A stretch of DNA of 64,000 nt from contig OU696571.1 of the NCBI GenBank assembly GCA_916048095.2, forward strand, positions 2,572,501-2,636,500, in the 5' to 3' direction. Below the pieces are notes generated by a model that saw nothing but the letters and a program-made list of their open reading frames with translations, was not told the origin of the DNA and made no database searches. A program made the position numbers and the translations under genes. Below, one piece after another: positions 12,047 through 44,035 of the stretch (within the stretch, counting starts at the first letter, position 1; every line of letters begins with the position of its first letter). The stretch comes from Sacculina carcini. Taxonomy: Eukaryota; Arthropoda; Thecostraca; Sacculinidae.

Positions 12047-13772
12047 ATGGAGCTATTCCGAATTGAGGGACGCGAAAGGTTGATCAAGTGCTCCTTCGGC
12101 ATTGTCAATCTATTGCTGTTTGTCTTTGGCGTTGCGTTGTTGTCGCTGGGAGCGTCTGCTCTGATGGGAGACGTCTCGAAGATCAACGAAGCCATTGACA
12201 TTGACTTTTATACGACCACAGCGACCTTGCTGGTGGTCGGAGGGGTGATGTTCGCGCTGGTCAGCTACCTAGGATGCTACGGAGCGGTCACCGTTAGTAT
12301 ACACGCGAGCACATCACATAACGTATGCGAAAATTAGTCTTCAATCAACTATTTTATCATATTTTTGCGTTTTATATTATATTGGAGTGTTTTTTTTATC
12401 ATAATTTATTGGCGAATGTTTGATTGCAATAAGCGAGTTACTTGGATGAGTATCATCTTCTGAACATCAGACGTAGAAGATTGAACATCGAGATGTGCGA
12501 TTCTGAATCAATAACTCGCAGGCTAACAAACACGTGCTGTCAGCATTCCACATCTCTATTGCCGTGCTGTTTTTCGTGTGCGGAGCGGCGGCTGTGATCG
12601 GCTTTCGACTGGCCAATGAGGACGTGGTTGAGACCAAGCTCGAGCTTTGGGACACAATACAAGACTATCGCAACGATTTCGACACCGGGCGCGCATGGAA
12701 TATCATGCAGGAGCATGTGAGTCCCATGGATATTATTTGTGCCAAGTGATTCCGTCCAGCCGGGCCGGGCAGCAGGGCCGGCCTCAGACATAGGCAAACA
12801 TAGGTCTCACTCAGTGGTGGCGCCAAGGGGGGGCTTGGGGGGCTGGAGCCCCCCAAATATGCCAAGCCCTCTAAAAATTATAATCGTGGATAATATAATT
12901 TTTTACCACTTTAAATGAAGTCATGCAATTATGGTTCAAGTTCGAGGAATGAATCAGTGTGCCCCAGTCCCTTATTATTATATCATGTCGTCAGCGTTCG
13001 AGTGGAGTTCTTCATGCTTCGCCAAACCCCCACAACTTTTTCCTTAGCCCCCCCATGGGAAAAATCCTGGCGCCGCCACTGTCTTTACACAAGAATCACA
13101 CACAAATATAGCACTTCATATATCATTGGTAATCCTGCATCGGGGACAACAAATTTTTCCAAGTTGACATTAATAAGGAACTACTAGCCTGAACAATGAA
13201 TATGTCAATATCGAAATATATGTCTTCGAGCCTGTGTCTGAATTTCCATTTCACCCGGGGCCGCCAGATAATTTGCTCTGCCTAGGGACTCCGATCATCT
13301 AAGACCGGCCGTTCAAGCCGGTTTTATTTTTGTAGTTATATCACCGGGTCACATGAAGTGCAGAGGTAGATATGTTTCGGAGGTTCAGAATTCGCATTGC
13401 TCTCGGCGGAATTACGGTTTATTTCATAGTTCTATTGGAATTTTGTGGACGACATGGTGCTGTGGTTGGCAGTTTCAATGTTGTGGCGTTCGTAGCGGCG
13501 GCGACTATTACGGTCTTCTTCCGAACGGTTTGCGAGTTCCGAGCAGCTGCTGTAAGGAACACAGTGACGGCTCTCCGTTGCCCTGTACCAGATCACCGGG
13601 CCTTTGGAACTCCAACTACAACACGGGTTGCGGCGCGAAGGTGCACACCTTTCTTGCTGGAAAGGGCAAGCTGTTTGGATCGATGTCGGTGTGCGTGTTG
13701 GTGTTGTTGGTGATCGGCATGTTTGCCAGTTGTGTTGTACGCAAGGCTGCCGGCTACGAAATCCTTGAATAA
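12047..13772 (+). CDS. Tetraspanin B (three exons), paralogue of A
   Basis: The model is exon 1 12047-12292, exon 2 12522-12716, exon 3 13473-13772, all phase 0, giving 246 residues. Exons 1 and 2 are exactly the same length as in tetraspanin A (246 and 195 nt). Junctions are ACC|GTTAGT, CTCGCAG|GCT, CAT|GTGAGT and TTGGCAG|TTT. The protein starts MELFRIEGRERLIKCSF, has TM2 ending YLGCYGAVT, and exon 3 opens with FQCCGVRSGG, followed by SSCCK, GCGAKVHTFLAGKG, TM4 and GYEILE. This is the tetraspanin four-helix layout with the CCG loop. Identity to A is obvious throughout, so the pair arose by an inverted duplication. Intron 2 (12717-13472) has grown by insertion of at least one inverted-repeat element. 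Confidence 0.88.
12773..13318. mobile_element. Nested inverted-repeat (MITE-like) elements in tetraspanin B intron 2
   Basis: An inner element (about 12817-13081) begins CAGTGGTGGCGCCAAGG and ends with the inverse of CAGTGGCGGCGCCAGGAT, and is G/C-rich at both ends (runs of G, then runs of C). An outer pair is weaker: CAGGGCCGGCCTCAGA near 12773 and the inverse of GGCCGGTCTTAGA near 13305. CAGTGG and CAGGG termini are typical of hAT-type non-autonomous elements. No transposase ORF lies inside. The outer pairing is imperfect and less certain than the inner one. Confidence 0.55.
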
Positions 13773-14636
13773 CATCCATTCTATGTAGCTGGCAGCCGAT
13801 ATTTGCCTGGTGTTTTAAAATATTTCACTCTGCAGCATCAAGGAAAGGTTATTCCGCTTAATGCTTCACAATATACGTCAAAACTTTGCTTGGAATGTGT
13901 TTATTATTGTCGCTTTCCCATTGAACCCATAGGCCTACAGTTTGATTCAGCATAACTTCAGCTTTCTAGACGTGTTTGCACCCGATATCTGAAGAGGTCA
14001 TCACGGATAGACCTAAAATCTTATAGTAGTCTCGCGGAGACTACGAAAAGACTGACTGACTGACTGCCCATGGAAAATAGTGGTGGACATCAGAAAATCA
14101 AGCGTCGCGTGCATGTCGTTATGGGTATAGATCCTAGGGGGATGGGATTGTTCTGGGGATACAATGCTGACTGTATGCTGGTACATGCATTTGCCCACGA
14201 CCGATCTGTGCCTAACACTGCTTATGAATGATGATGTTGTGTTCTCTGTGGTGATATGCATAATATAATCTTCGTAACTATATATGTATCGTTATTGAAT
14301 TTGGCAAAAATAACTTAGAGCTTCCGTTCTGGGCCAACTGGGCCGTTATCCTACGGAGCCTGAACACAAATCTACGTCCTTGTATTGTATGCGTAGGTTG
14401 GCGATTCAACATACGTCCGCTGCAGTTTGATGCCATAAGAAACTTGAGGTTGGTTGGGATCAATGGAAATTTGCTGACAAAACCGTGCGATTAAACGTGA
14501 AACTGAATGATGTACTGCTTGGACACCCGATAAACGCTGTTACTTCGGCCAAAGCTCAACATTGCCTGTGAAGATCAGGAAAAAGCCGATCACTACCGAA
14601 GTGATCAACGTTACTCGCATTCTGTAGCCGACAATA
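13773..14636. other. Intergenic between tetraspanin B and RecQ
   Basis: AT-rich. A short stretch near 14320-14390 (ending ACAAATCTACGTCC) is the inverse of sequence at 6703-6735, a shared repeat fragment. Otherwise I see nothing. Confidence 0.5.
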
Positions 14637-16622
14637 ATGGGAGATACGGATGACGATGTCTGTATTGTCGAGGATGTGCCGACTTCTTGTGGTGATGACT
14701 CTAAGACGAGCGAAGAGTCCATCAACAAGGAGATTCGTCAAGTCAGGGCGCATTTGGCCGATGTCGAATCAAATATGGCCAAACTTCAGGAACGTAGGAC
14801 CCAGCTGAAAAAGCGAGAAGCCAGCCTCAAGGAGAAATTGGTGCGTGCCAAAAACAGTGTGCTATCGGAGCGACAATGGGATGCGGACCTGTTTACGTGG
14901 TCAGCGTCGTTGACCGATAAGGCTCAATCTGTTTTCGAAGTGCTTCAGTTTCGTCCTCTGCAGCTGGCCGCCATGAACGCTTCGCTGAGCGGCCACGACG
15001 TGCTGCTGGTGATGCCGACTGGTGGAGGCAAGAGTTTGTGCTACCAACTGCCGGCGGTGGCGGTGGGCGGCGACGGGTTGACGCTGGTCATAGCGCCGCT
15101 GTTGTCGCTCATCGAGGACCAGATCGCTGCGCTGCGACGGCGCGGAGTGGTAGCCGCCGTGGCGTGCGCCTCGACGCCCGCCAACCAACTCAAGCGCATC
15201 CACAGCGACATGCTGGACGGCAGCTCCGACTTGCGGCTGTTGTACGTGACGCCCGAGAAGCTGGCCAAGAGCAAGCGCTTCATGGCCAAGCTACAGAAGG
15301 TGCACCAACAGCGACGCCTGCGTATGTTGGCCATTGACGAGGTACACTGTTGCAGCCAGTGGGGCCACGACTTCCGACCCGACTACCGCTTCCTGGGCAT
15401 CATGCGCGACATGTTTCCACGCGTTCCGATCATGGGTCTGACGGCCACGTGTACCCCGGCTGTCATGCGCGACGTACAGAAGATGCTCAAGATTGGCGAA
15501 GCGGTCGAGCTCCGTGCCGACTTCAATAGACCCAACTTGTTCTACGAGGTGCTCGAGAAGCCGGCGGCCACCGACGCCTGTGTAGAGCTACTAGCCGAAA
15601 TGATCAACGGTCGCTTCGCTCGCCAATCGGGTATCGTCTACACGACGACCGTCAAGGACACAGAGATGCTGGCCGCGAGATTGGCGGCGCAGGGCGTGTC
15701 GGCGGCCGCCTACCACGCGCATCTGCCTCCGGAGCGACGCTCACACGTTCACACCGCCTGGCTGGACGGCCGCTTCGCCGTAGTGGTGGCCACTGTGGCG
15801 TTCGGCATGGGCATCGACAAGCCGGACGTCCGCTTTGTCATCCACCACTGCATGTCGAAGTCAGTGCACAACTACTACCAGGAGAGCGGTCGCGCCGGCC
15901 GGGACGGTCGTCCGGCCCACTGTGTGTTGCTCTTCCGGCTGGCCGACGTGTTTCGGCTGTCGTCGATGGTATTCGCCGAGACATCGGGACTGCGTGAGCT
16001 GTACGCCATGTGCGCCTACTGTGTGAACGGCTCACGTTGCCGACGCCGCCTTCTGGCCGCCAGTTTCGTCGACAAAAACGACGACGACGACGATGACGGC
16101 CAGAGCCAGGCGGTGGACAATGTGGAGGCGCCGGCGTGCGAGTGCATGTGCGACGTGTGTCGACGTGAAGTATCCAAGGTAGCTACGCACGAGGGGGAGC
16201 AAGATGGGGAGGGACAGCAGGAGGGGATGAGGGAGAAACAGTTGGACATTAGCCAGCACGCTCGCACTGTGTCGCGTCTGCTGAACGAGGCGCACGCGCG
16301 GGACTCACGACTGACGGCGCTCAAGCTGGTCGACTCGTGGCTGGCGGACGGCGACGCGCCAACACTGCCCCGCCGACAGACCGAGCGGTGCGTGGCGCAA
16401 CTGCTGTTGAGCGGCCACGTGCGCGAAGATTTTCACTTCACGCCCTACTCGACCATCAGCTACCTGGTGTCCGGGCCGTGTGACGGCGTGTACCCGCTGC
16501 TGGTCGACGCGGCCAGTGTGCACGGCTGGCGGGCAGAGGGCGCCACGCCCGTCGAAAAGACGTCAGGCGGTCGTAATCGGCAGTCAACGCGGAAGGCAAG
16601 CAAGCGAACTCGCATCAAGTGA
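14637..16622 (+). CDS. RECQL: RecQ-family ATP-dependent DNA helicase (RECQ1-like)
   Basis: A single-exon ORF of 661 residues. The N-terminus (about 29-75) is a charged coiled coil (KEIRQVRAHLADVESNMAKL), as in RECQ1. Motif 0 lies near residue 107 and Walker A is MPTGGGKS (about 126-133). The DEAH-type box is DEVH (234-237) in LAIDEVHCCSQWGHDFRPDY, which also holds the RecQ aromatic-rich loop. The second RecA lobe has VVVATVAFGMGIDKPDVRF and the arginine-finger motif YYQESGRAGRDG. A RecQ zinc subdomain follows (CAYC, CRRRLL, then CMCDVC), interrupted by an acidic run of six Asp. A winged-helix-like segment and a basic tail (RKASKRTRIK) end the protein; there is no HRDC domain. Family knowledge: RecQ enzymes unwind 3'-tailed duplexes and branch-migrate replication forks in the nucleus. 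Length matches human RECQ1 (649). Strongly GC-rich third positions; no introns. Confidence 0.95.
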   Translation: MGDTDDDVCIVEDVPTSCGDDSKTSEESINKEIRQVRAHLADVESNMAKLQERRTQLKKREASLKEKLVRAKNSVLSERQWDADLFTWSASLTDKAQSVFEVLQFRPLQLAAMNASLSGHDVLLVMPTGGGKSLCYQLPAVAVGGDGLTLVIAPLLSLIEDQIAALRRRGVVAAVACASTPANQLKRIHSDMLDGSSDLRLLYVTPEKLAKSKRFMAKLQKVHQQRRLRMLAIDEVHCCSQWGHDFRPDYRFLGIMRDMFPRVPIMGLTATCTPAVMRDVQKMLKIGEAVELRADFNRPNLFYEVLEKPAATDACVELLAEMINGRFARQSGIVYTTTVKDTEMLAARLAAQGVSAAAYHAHLPPERRSHVHTAWLDGRFAVVVATVAFGMGIDKPDVRFVIHHCMSKSVHNYYQESGRAGRDGRPAHCVLLFRLADVFRLSSMVFAETSGLRELYAMCAYCVNGSRCRRRLLAASFVDKNDDDDDDGQSQAVDNVEAPACECMCDVCRREVSKVATHEGEQDGEGQQEGMREKQLDISQHARTVSRLLNEAHARDSRLTALKLVDSWLADGDAPTLPRRQTERCVAQLLLSGHVREDFHFTPYSTISYLVSGPCDGVYPLLVDAASVHGWRAEGATPVEKTSGGRNRQSTRKASKRTRIK

Positions 16623-16769
16623 GGCCGACCGACCCAGGAGTTTCGGCGCTGGTTTATCGGCACGAGTGTGTGGCTGTGCAGTGATATCGTAAAATAGATT
16701 GTTTGTATCTACCGATATGGTGCTGTCCCAACACGGCGGTGAATTGAAGCAACACAGCGTCAGCTTAAA

Positions 16770-16835
16770 GTCCAGGCGTTAGAGCGGATTCGATCCGCAG
16801 ACCTCTTGGTTACAAGGTGGACTCGTCTTGTTTAC
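16770..16835 (-). repeat. tRNA-like fragment (SINE head)
   Basis: On the minus strand CCTTGTAACCAAGAGGTC is followed by GGATCGAATCC, a near-consensus B box. No complete cloverleaf forms by eye. Confidence 0.35.
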
Positions 16836-17783
16836 AGTGTCTGCATAGTTTGCGTCAGTGATCTATTTGTGTGAGTGACATATGAACAGAATCACAAGAA
16901 CATAGACTGCATTCGGGTATATTTCGGCAATCGCTTTACAATCAAGCTCGCCGGACAAAAAACAACAGAGAAAATAAGGTGCAGTTTAAGTAAGAACATT
17001 CGGCATGAAATATCACGTTGCCATTGTGAGACTAAACCAAATTATCGTCTTCTTATCACGACACAAAATAGATACGACACCAATAATCATCACTCAACGC
17101 CACCTCGTTGTTAATCCCAGCTAATCCATTTCTTATCAAATCTAAAAGCACCGACACCCCTTTTATCAATACCTTTTTTTCTAACAATTGTCTACACTAC
17201 ATGGACCACGCCGAAACTACAGACTTCTTACTATAAATTACAACATAACATTGAAAGGCATACGATAACACTAAAAGGCAGGTATGGAAAAGTGAAAACA
17301 CAGGCCAAAAGGAAGGTGAATCGGTGGCAATTCCATGGTAATATATATTTTATATAAAATATTGCCCATTTCAGTATCTGAATGCGCCTGGTGATGACAG
17401 AAAACGGCGAAAATGATGGATAAAATCCGACATTCAACATCATTCAGCCCACGGCCATATTTGTGAATGAGCCAAACTTTCAGCTGGAATCCAGTAAAAC
17501 ATGAAAACATCAGCGGAAAAGAGTCAGTTTGGCCCCACGTATCCCTCGAAGCATGGCGCAAGATTATACAGTGTCAATACTTAACTACAAGACACTACCG
17601 CAGTCGTAAATAAAAATCCACAATCAATCAACCAATTGCACTCAGGAGACCAGAAACAGAGCTAAAACAAGCGACAACCATTTGAGATATAATTGCTGGA
17701 TGCTGGTATTGCTGACAAGTTGCGATACGATGTTATTGCTTGGTCGGCCGAACTCCAAGGCCCAGTTTGAAGTCGATGACGGC
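16836..17783. other. Convergent 3' intergenic region of RecQ and SIDT
   Basis: AT-rich, no microsatellite and no convincing ORF. It holds the 3' UTRs of both genes; no single polyadenylation site is claimed. Confidence 0.45.
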
Positions 17784-37596
<19,813 letters not shown>

Positions 37597-38189
37597 ATCT
37601 GTCGCCAAAACAAACAGACAAGTTGTAAAACATCAAAAGAAAGTAATGTAATATTTGAGCATCGGCAATCATTTCATATATTTCATTTCAGTGTATTTGT
37701 TATAGCGCCTGTCATACACGGGCACGCAGCAGCTATACAGTATGAACAAGCGGACAAAGCTTATACAGTTATACGAAACCAGTATAACGGAAACCATAAA
37801 AAGAACACATAAATGAATAAGTATTACACATTTACACAATGAGAAGAACACATTGAAGGGTGATTGATGAACACAATAACAGAGTACAATAAAAATAATT
37901 AAGAATAGAAATAATTGCGCTGTGTACAATATTTAGAACAGTTTATCCGCCAAGTTATATATACAAATAAGTACGTAAAGTATACTGGACTGTCCAAATC
38001 AGTCATCAACGCCAATAAGACCACCGTACTCATGGCACTCACAATATTGAAAATGTTGGATAATTTAACGTCCCACTTGGGTTACACATCTACGGGTGCC
38101 ACATCCAAAACAATAATAAACACACCAAGACGTACTAATCGTACTGAGAAATTACATTTACATTGTTGTTGTGTGGTGTATTTACATTT

Positions 38190-40383
38190 ACAGGACTGGA
38201 TATTTACTTCAAGACTGGATGATGTCGACACAATAAATGAAGTGATTGTGAAAGAATGTTTGGCTGTTTGTGCTGAACTTATTCCCTATAAGAAGCAGCG
38301 ACGTAACAGGTCAATAATCCCGAGAGACAGGAGAATACTCATGAGAAAGAGACGCTTATTGGAGAAAAAACTACAAAGGAACGGAAAACAAAATAGAAAT
38401 ATAATAAATGAGCAGCTTCGTTTGATCGAACTTCAACTTGAGCAGTCACATACTGAGCAAAAAATGAGAGAAGAAATACAAGCAGTCGAAAAAATAAAAA
38501 CAAATCCCAAATACTTCTTTGCATATGCAAACAAGAAGATAAAAACAACGTCAACAGTTGGTCCACTAACGAGAAAAGACGGTGAGCTCACAGGAGATGA
38601 ATTGGAGATGGCCAATATATTGAAAGATCAATATGAAAGTGTCTTCAGTAGTCCGCTAGTAGACAAAGCGGTGGAAAATCCAAATGACTTCTTTACAGAT
38701 TCGTCAACACGAACTGGTCAACTGTCGTTTTTTGATTTCACACAGCTGGACATTGTAGAGGCTATCGAAGATATCTCGAACGACGCAGCTCCAGGATCAG
38801 ATGGATTTCATCCAATATTATTGAAAAAGTGTCGACATCAAATCGCACTACCGCTGAAAATACTTTGGTCTCTATCACTAGAAACAGGCAAAATACCTTC
38901 GTGCTTGAAAACAGGCATCATAACTCCAATACATAAAGGAGGCAGTCGAGGACTAGCCAGCAGATACAGGCCAATAACACTAACGTCACATATTATTAAA
39001 ATATTTGAACGTATAGTAAAGAAGAAAATAACGACCTATTTGGAAGATCATGGTTACTTCAATGTAGGACAGCATGGATTCAGGAGAGGAAGATCCTGCC
39101 TGTCTCAATTGATGACCCATTATGAAGAAGTATTGAAGAACATACAAGATGGATGCAATGCTGACGTCATCTATCTGGACTTCGAAAAGGCGTTCGATAA
39201 GGTCGATCATGGAGTTCTGTTACACAAACTGAGAAACCTGGGTATCACAGGGCACATTGGAAGATGGCTTCATAACTTCCTTACAGACAGGCAACAGAGA
39301 GTATCGGTTCGAGGACACCTCTCAATTCCAGGAGAAGTAAGAAGTGGAGTGCCGCAAGGATCTGTACTAGGACCACTGCTGTTTATCGTCCATATACGAG
39401 ATATTGATGGCAGTCTCCAGTGCTCCAAGACCACATCTTTCGCTGACGACACAAGAATGTTGTTGAAAATTGAAAGTACCGAAGATGTGGTCAAACTGCA
39501 ATCCGACCTAGACTGTGTATTAACATGGGCCTCATCAAATAATATGAAACTAAACAGTGACAAATTCGAGCTGTTGAGATACGGTCCAAACGAAAAATTT
39601 AAGCAGGAAACGACATATGAGTGTAATGGCCGAATTATACCAGAACAGGTGCAAGTTAAAGATCTCGGCATATATATGAGCAGCGATGCAACATTCAATC
39701 ATCACTATAACATCATAATTAACAACGCTAGAAAGATGAGTGGGTGGGTGCTTCGGACATTTCAAACAAGAGAACCAAGCTGCATGGTTGGAGTATGGAA
39801 AGCAATGATTTTGTCCAGAATGGAATATTGCTGCCAACTGTGGTGCCCCAAGAAAATGCAAGATATAGCAGAAATGGAAAGTGTCCAGAAGTCTTTCACC
39901 AGCAAGATCCAAGGGATGGAGACACTCAACTACTGGGAGAGGCTGAAAACTCTCAGGCTGTACTCTCTGCAAAGAAGAAGAGAGAGATACATAGTGATAT
40001 ATGTCTGGAAAATACTAGAAGGAAGTGTCCCAAACGTAGGCCTGCAGCAGCAAGTTCAGCAAAGAAGAGGCAGGTTATGTTATGTGGAAGCAACTCAGGC
40101 ATTCTCACAGAAACTGGGTACTATCATCCATAGCTCGTTCAGACACAATGGCAGACGTCTGTTCAACTGTATACCTCGAGAACTGAGAAACATCACTGGA
40201 GTGAAGACAGAGCTGTTCAAGCGAAGACTGGATAAATGGCTGAACGATATTCCTGATGAACCACCGATACCAGGATATCAGAGCTGTCATCACAACTCAC
40301 TGCCGGAGATGATGGGACGACTAGCAACAATATCAGCAGTCCGAACTGCAGTCAGCGGAAGCCCACTTCAGCTGCGACACTAG
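38190..40383 (+). CDS. Non-LTR reverse transcriptase, endonuclease missing
   Basis: The open frame runs from 37915, but the first 90 or so codons look non-coding; homology-like sequence begins near 38190. About 730 residues follow: a charged linker, then the RT core with GSDGFHPILLKK, ITPIHKGGSRG, YRPITLTSHIIKIFERIV, QHGFRRGRSCLSQL, IYLDFEKAFDKVDH, GVPQGSVLGPLLFIVHI and the catalytic SFADDT. A C-terminal domain (MSRMEYCCQLW-like, FTSKIQGMETLNYWERLKTL) follows. The family is jockey/CR1-like and clearly distinct from the LINE in SIDT intron 6. The endonuclease half is absent upstream, so this is probably a 5'-truncated insertion whose RT frame has stayed open. It lies between the SIDT start and CPSF3. 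Confidence 0.85.
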
Positions 40384-41102
40384 ATGTCGGAATCAGCCAA
40401 AGTAACCAAAGTAAGTAACAGGTTGCTTTACCAGCCATCATTGAATATGGCGAACTGAAAATGTATCTTCAAGATTAAAAAGTTCATCAGAAAATATCTC
40501 TCCACTGATTATGATGATTGATATATAAAAAATTGCTTCAGGATTGCCACTCCAGTTTTCATAGATTGAGCTCTAAATGGTAATGTTGCAATCGCCACAC
40601 TTAAGCTCTTGACTCAATACAATGTGACAAATTGATTCAATATACCGGTGGATTCCTAAGTTTTCGTAACCGTGCGGTTTATTGTAACGCTTGTACGGAT
40701 GTTTAAGTGAAAACGTATCTTCGTTGCTCAGCATACCGCCTTATATATACTGTGAGAAGTTGTGATATTTCACCATGCCGTTCGTTGAGTAGCTCAGTCA
40801 CTGATTTTTCTTGTCATATTCTCGCAGTCCGAACCTGACCTGGATCCGTAATAGTTCCTTGCAAATTCCTTGGGAGTTATCGCAGCAGACGGTAATGTCA
40901 ATTTTAGCCATGTGGTCTCAACATACTGGTGTACTCTGATTAAGCCTAAAATTAATTCTCAATTAATATGTCGGTGGATAAGATAACTAGTGTAGTAAAA
41001 AGTGCAAGTCTCATTCAAACAGCGTTTTTTTTCTTTGTAGGTAAAGCTTCAAGTGTGGCTGATTGTCGGCGTCCGTCTGGCAGTACGTGCCGATGAGCGA
41101 CG

Positions 41103-43166
41103 ATGGACGACTTAGATCAGATGTCAATTCGGCCGCTGGGCGCCGGGCAAGAGGTGGGCAGGTCTTGCATTATGCTCGAGTTCAAGGGCAAAAAGATTAT
41201 GCTGGATTGCGGCATTCATCCGGGCCTGTCGGGCATGGACGCGCTGCCCTTTGTCGACCTGATTCAGGCGAGCGAAGTCGATCTGCTTCTGATCAGCCAC
41301 TTCCACTTGGACCACTGCGGCGCATTGCCATGGTTCATGCAGAAGACGACGTTCAAGGGCCGCTGCTTTATGACGCACGCCACCAAGGCCATCTATCGCT
41401 GGCTGCTGGCCGACTACATCAAAGTCAGCAACATTGCCACTGAGCAGATGCTCTACACCGAGGCCGATCTCGAGGCGACCATGGACAAAATCGAGACGAT
41501 CGACTTTCATGAGCACAAAGACGTGCGCGGAGTGAAGTTTTGGGCGTACCACGCCGGCCACGTGCTCGGAGCCGCCATGTTTATGATCGAAGTGGCCGGC
41601 GTTAAGGTGCTGTACACGGGCGACTTCTCGCGGCAGGAAGATCGACATCTGATGGTGGCCGAAGTGCCAGCCGTCCGACCCGACGTGCTCATCATCGAGT
41701 CGACCTACGGCACACACGTTCATGAGCGGCGCGAGGAGCGTGAGGCGCGTTTCACCGGCGTTGTGCACGACATTGTACAGCGCGGCGGTCGCTGCTTGAT
41801 TCCCGTGTTTGCGCTGGGTCGCGCGCAAGAGCTGCAGTTGATTCTCGACGAGTACTGGAGCGAACATCCGCAGCTGCACGACGTGCCCATCTACTACGCC
41901 TCGTCGCTGGCCAAAAAGTGCATGGCCGTCTATCAGACGTACGTCAACGCGATGAACGAGCGCATTCGGCAGCAGATTGCCGTGCGCAACCCGTTCGTCT
42001 TCCGGCACATTCAGAATTTGAAGAGCATCGATCACTTCGACGACGTGGGGCCTTGTGTGGTGATGGCGTCGCCGGGCATGATGCAGAGCGGACTGTCGCG
42101 CGAGCTGTTCGAGGCGTGGTGCACGGACGCCAACAACGGCGTCGTGGTAGCCGGCTATTGCGTCGAAGGCACGCTGGCCAAACTGCTGCTGTCCGAGCCG
42201 GACGAGGTGAGCACCATGGCTGGCCACAAGCTCGCTCGCAACATGTCCGTCCACTACATCTCATTCTCGGCGCACACCGACTACGAACAGACATCGGACT
42301 TTGTGCGCCAATTGCAGCCGGCACATATTGTGCTGGTGCATGGCGAACAGAACGCCATGTCGCGGCTGGCCGAGGGACTGCGGCGGCAGCTGGCCACAGA
42401 GCCCAACCGCCGGCCGGCCGTCGTTCACACGCCGCGCAACACGGTCGCCGTGACGCTGCACTTTCGCGGCGAGCGGCGCGCCAAGGTGATGGGCGAGCTG
42501 GCCGAGCAGCGGCCGGCGGATGGCGCGCGAGTGGCCGGCGTGCTGGTGCGACGCAACTTCAACTACCATCTGCTGTCGCCGCAGGAGCTGGCGCGCTACA
42601 CAGACATGGCGTGTGGCGGCGTGGCGCAGCGTCTGAGCGTGCATTTTGGCGGCGGTGCGGCGCGGTTGCAGCACGTGTTGGCGGGCGTGGCGGCCGACGT
42701 GCGTGTGATCAAGTGTCGACAGCCGGCGACGCATCGGTTCTGCGTGTTCGACGCGGTGGTGGTGACGCTGCACGAAGGCGTGGCCGTGCTGCAGTGGACG
42801 GCCGGCGCTGTCAACGATATGCTGGCCGATGCCGTGTTGGCGGTGCTGTTGAAGGCGGCCGGCGTGTCGCAGCCGGACGCCAAGTCGCAGCAGGACTCGG
42901 CGCCGCTGCCGCCACTATCGTCCGGTATAGACATGATGCACTACAAGGAGTGTCTGATCGAGGTTCTGCAGGAGATGTACGGGGACGATGCCGTGCCCAA
43001 GTTCTTCCACGGCAGCACGTTCTACGTTGAGTGCGGAGGACATCGGGCAGATATTGACCTGGACACGATGAGTGTCAAATGCGACGATGATCCGCTGTTA
43101 CAGCAGGCAGTGCATACTGCGGTCAACAAGCTGTATCAGTCGCTGGCGCCCGTCTCGTTGGTCTGA
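41103..43166 (+). CDS. CPSF3: CPSF73, pre-mRNA 3'-end endonuclease
   Basis: A single-exon ORF of 687 residues (human CPSF3 has 684). The metallo-beta-lactamase domain contains LDCGIHPG, the zinc motif [39 protein letters not shown] and ESTYGTH. The beta-CASP insertion follows, with [17 protein letters not shown] and [19 protein letters not shown]. The lactamase fold is completed by [18 protein letters not shown] and [13 protein letters not shown]. The C-terminal region (about 480-687) is the less conserved CPSF100/symplekin-binding part. Family knowledge: this is the nuclease that cuts pre-mRNA before polyadenylation and histone mRNA in the nucleus. A pyrimidine-rich TTTTTTTCTTTGTAG ends at 41040, so a 5' UTR intron is possible. 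Lack of coding introns is unusual for an animal CPSF3. Confidence 0.97.
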   Translation: MDDLDQMSIRPLGAGQEVGRSCIMLEFKGKKIMLDCGIHPGLSGMDALPFVDLIQASEVDLLLISHFHLDHCGALPWFMQKTTFKGRCFMTHATKAIYRWLLADYIKVSNIATEQMLYTEADLEATMDKIETIDFHEHKDVRGVKFWAYHAGHVLGAAMFMIEVAGVKVLYTGDFSRQEDRHLMVAEVPAVRPDVLIIESTYGTHVHERREEREARFTGVVHDIVQRGGRCLIPVFALGRAQELQLILDEYWSEHPQLHDVPIYYASSLAKKCMAVYQTYVNAMNERIRQQIAVRNPFVFRHIQNLKSIDHFDDVGPCVVMASPGMMQSGLSRELFEAWCTDANNGVVVAGYCVEGTLAKLLLSEPDEVSTMAGHKLARNMSVHYISFSAHTDYEQTSDFVRQLQPAHIVLVHGEQNAMSRLAEGLRRQLATEPNRRPAVVHTPRNTVAVTLHFRGERRAKVMGELAEQRPADGARVAGVLVRRNFNYHLLSPQELARYTDMACGGVAQRLSVHFGGGAARLQHVLAGVAADVRVIKCRQPATHRFCVFDAVVVTLHEGVAVLQWTAGAVNDMLADAVLAVLLKAAGVSQPDAKSQQDSAPLPPLSSGIDMMHYKECLIEVLQEMYGDDAVPKFFHGSTFYVECGGHRADIDLDTMSVKCDDDPLLQQAVHTAVNKLYQSLAPVSLV

Positions 43167-44035
43167 CATGCGCCAACGCGTGCATATCTGTCTCTGTTAC
43201 ATTACATCGCTTTCCACGTGCGTCATTTCTGCGTGTGTGTGTGTGTGTTTGTTGTTGTTTATTGTTCTATACGGGTCAGCTCCAACGAACGTTACAAATA
43301 TTGAAATGGAGAGGTTTCTCCGTAAGCCTGCAAATGCATTCTTCAACATGGTTCCATAGACAATATCTATGAACACCACGCTGTGCCATTCAGAAACGAT
43401 TCACGCGCGCCACAAAACAGCAACGTGGTGCAGAATAGAATGTAATTCAGCAAACACGTGATACAAGACACGTGATAATATTGGACATAGGTTACTGTTG
43501 GGATGCGAGGTTCCAAGTCGAACCACTGTGAAAAGTAAAACATTCAAACGTAGCCTGAATAAGACAAGTTGATAATGTGTAGACTTGAAAGCACTGGTGC
43601 GCACACAAAAATGGGTTTCGCTGCACGACACATCAATGTTAATGGAAGAGTCAACACCGACACACAGACAGACAAATTGTAAGACGAAAATCGAGACATG
43701 AATAATCACCGGATGAAAGTCGACCAGTTAAAAAAAACGACGGCCAACCAATCTCGACGGCAGCACAGCGCGAAACATTAAGAATACAAGCCAAACTGAA
43801 CTGTCCATAAATCTAACAACCAAACTCTTCAAACTTTCTCTCGGAGACAGAACACACAGCAAAACAACCGCCATCATAAGTCCACTGAGATCACGTTGGG
43901 CGGAGCGTTTTTCATAAAGCAGGCCTTCATAGACAAGCGACATTCATAGCACAACGTAGAACAGTGTAGAACACACCAAGAACATCTCGATCAATACTGA
44001 ATACACTGACTCAATGGTTGAAACTGCATGCCCAT
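43167..44035. other. Convergent intergenic region of CPSF3 and 14-3-3
   Basis: AT-rich 3' UTR sequence of both genes; nothing else recognised. Confidence 0.45.

Noticed and set aside
14901..16663. Several overlapping frames opposite or beside RecQ
   Set aside because: They are shadows of a GC-rich coding region with no family resemblance.
41124..42254. Long minus-strand frame opposite CPSF3
   Set aside because: It is an antisense shadow of GC-rich coding sequence; the plus-strand protein is clearly CPSF73.
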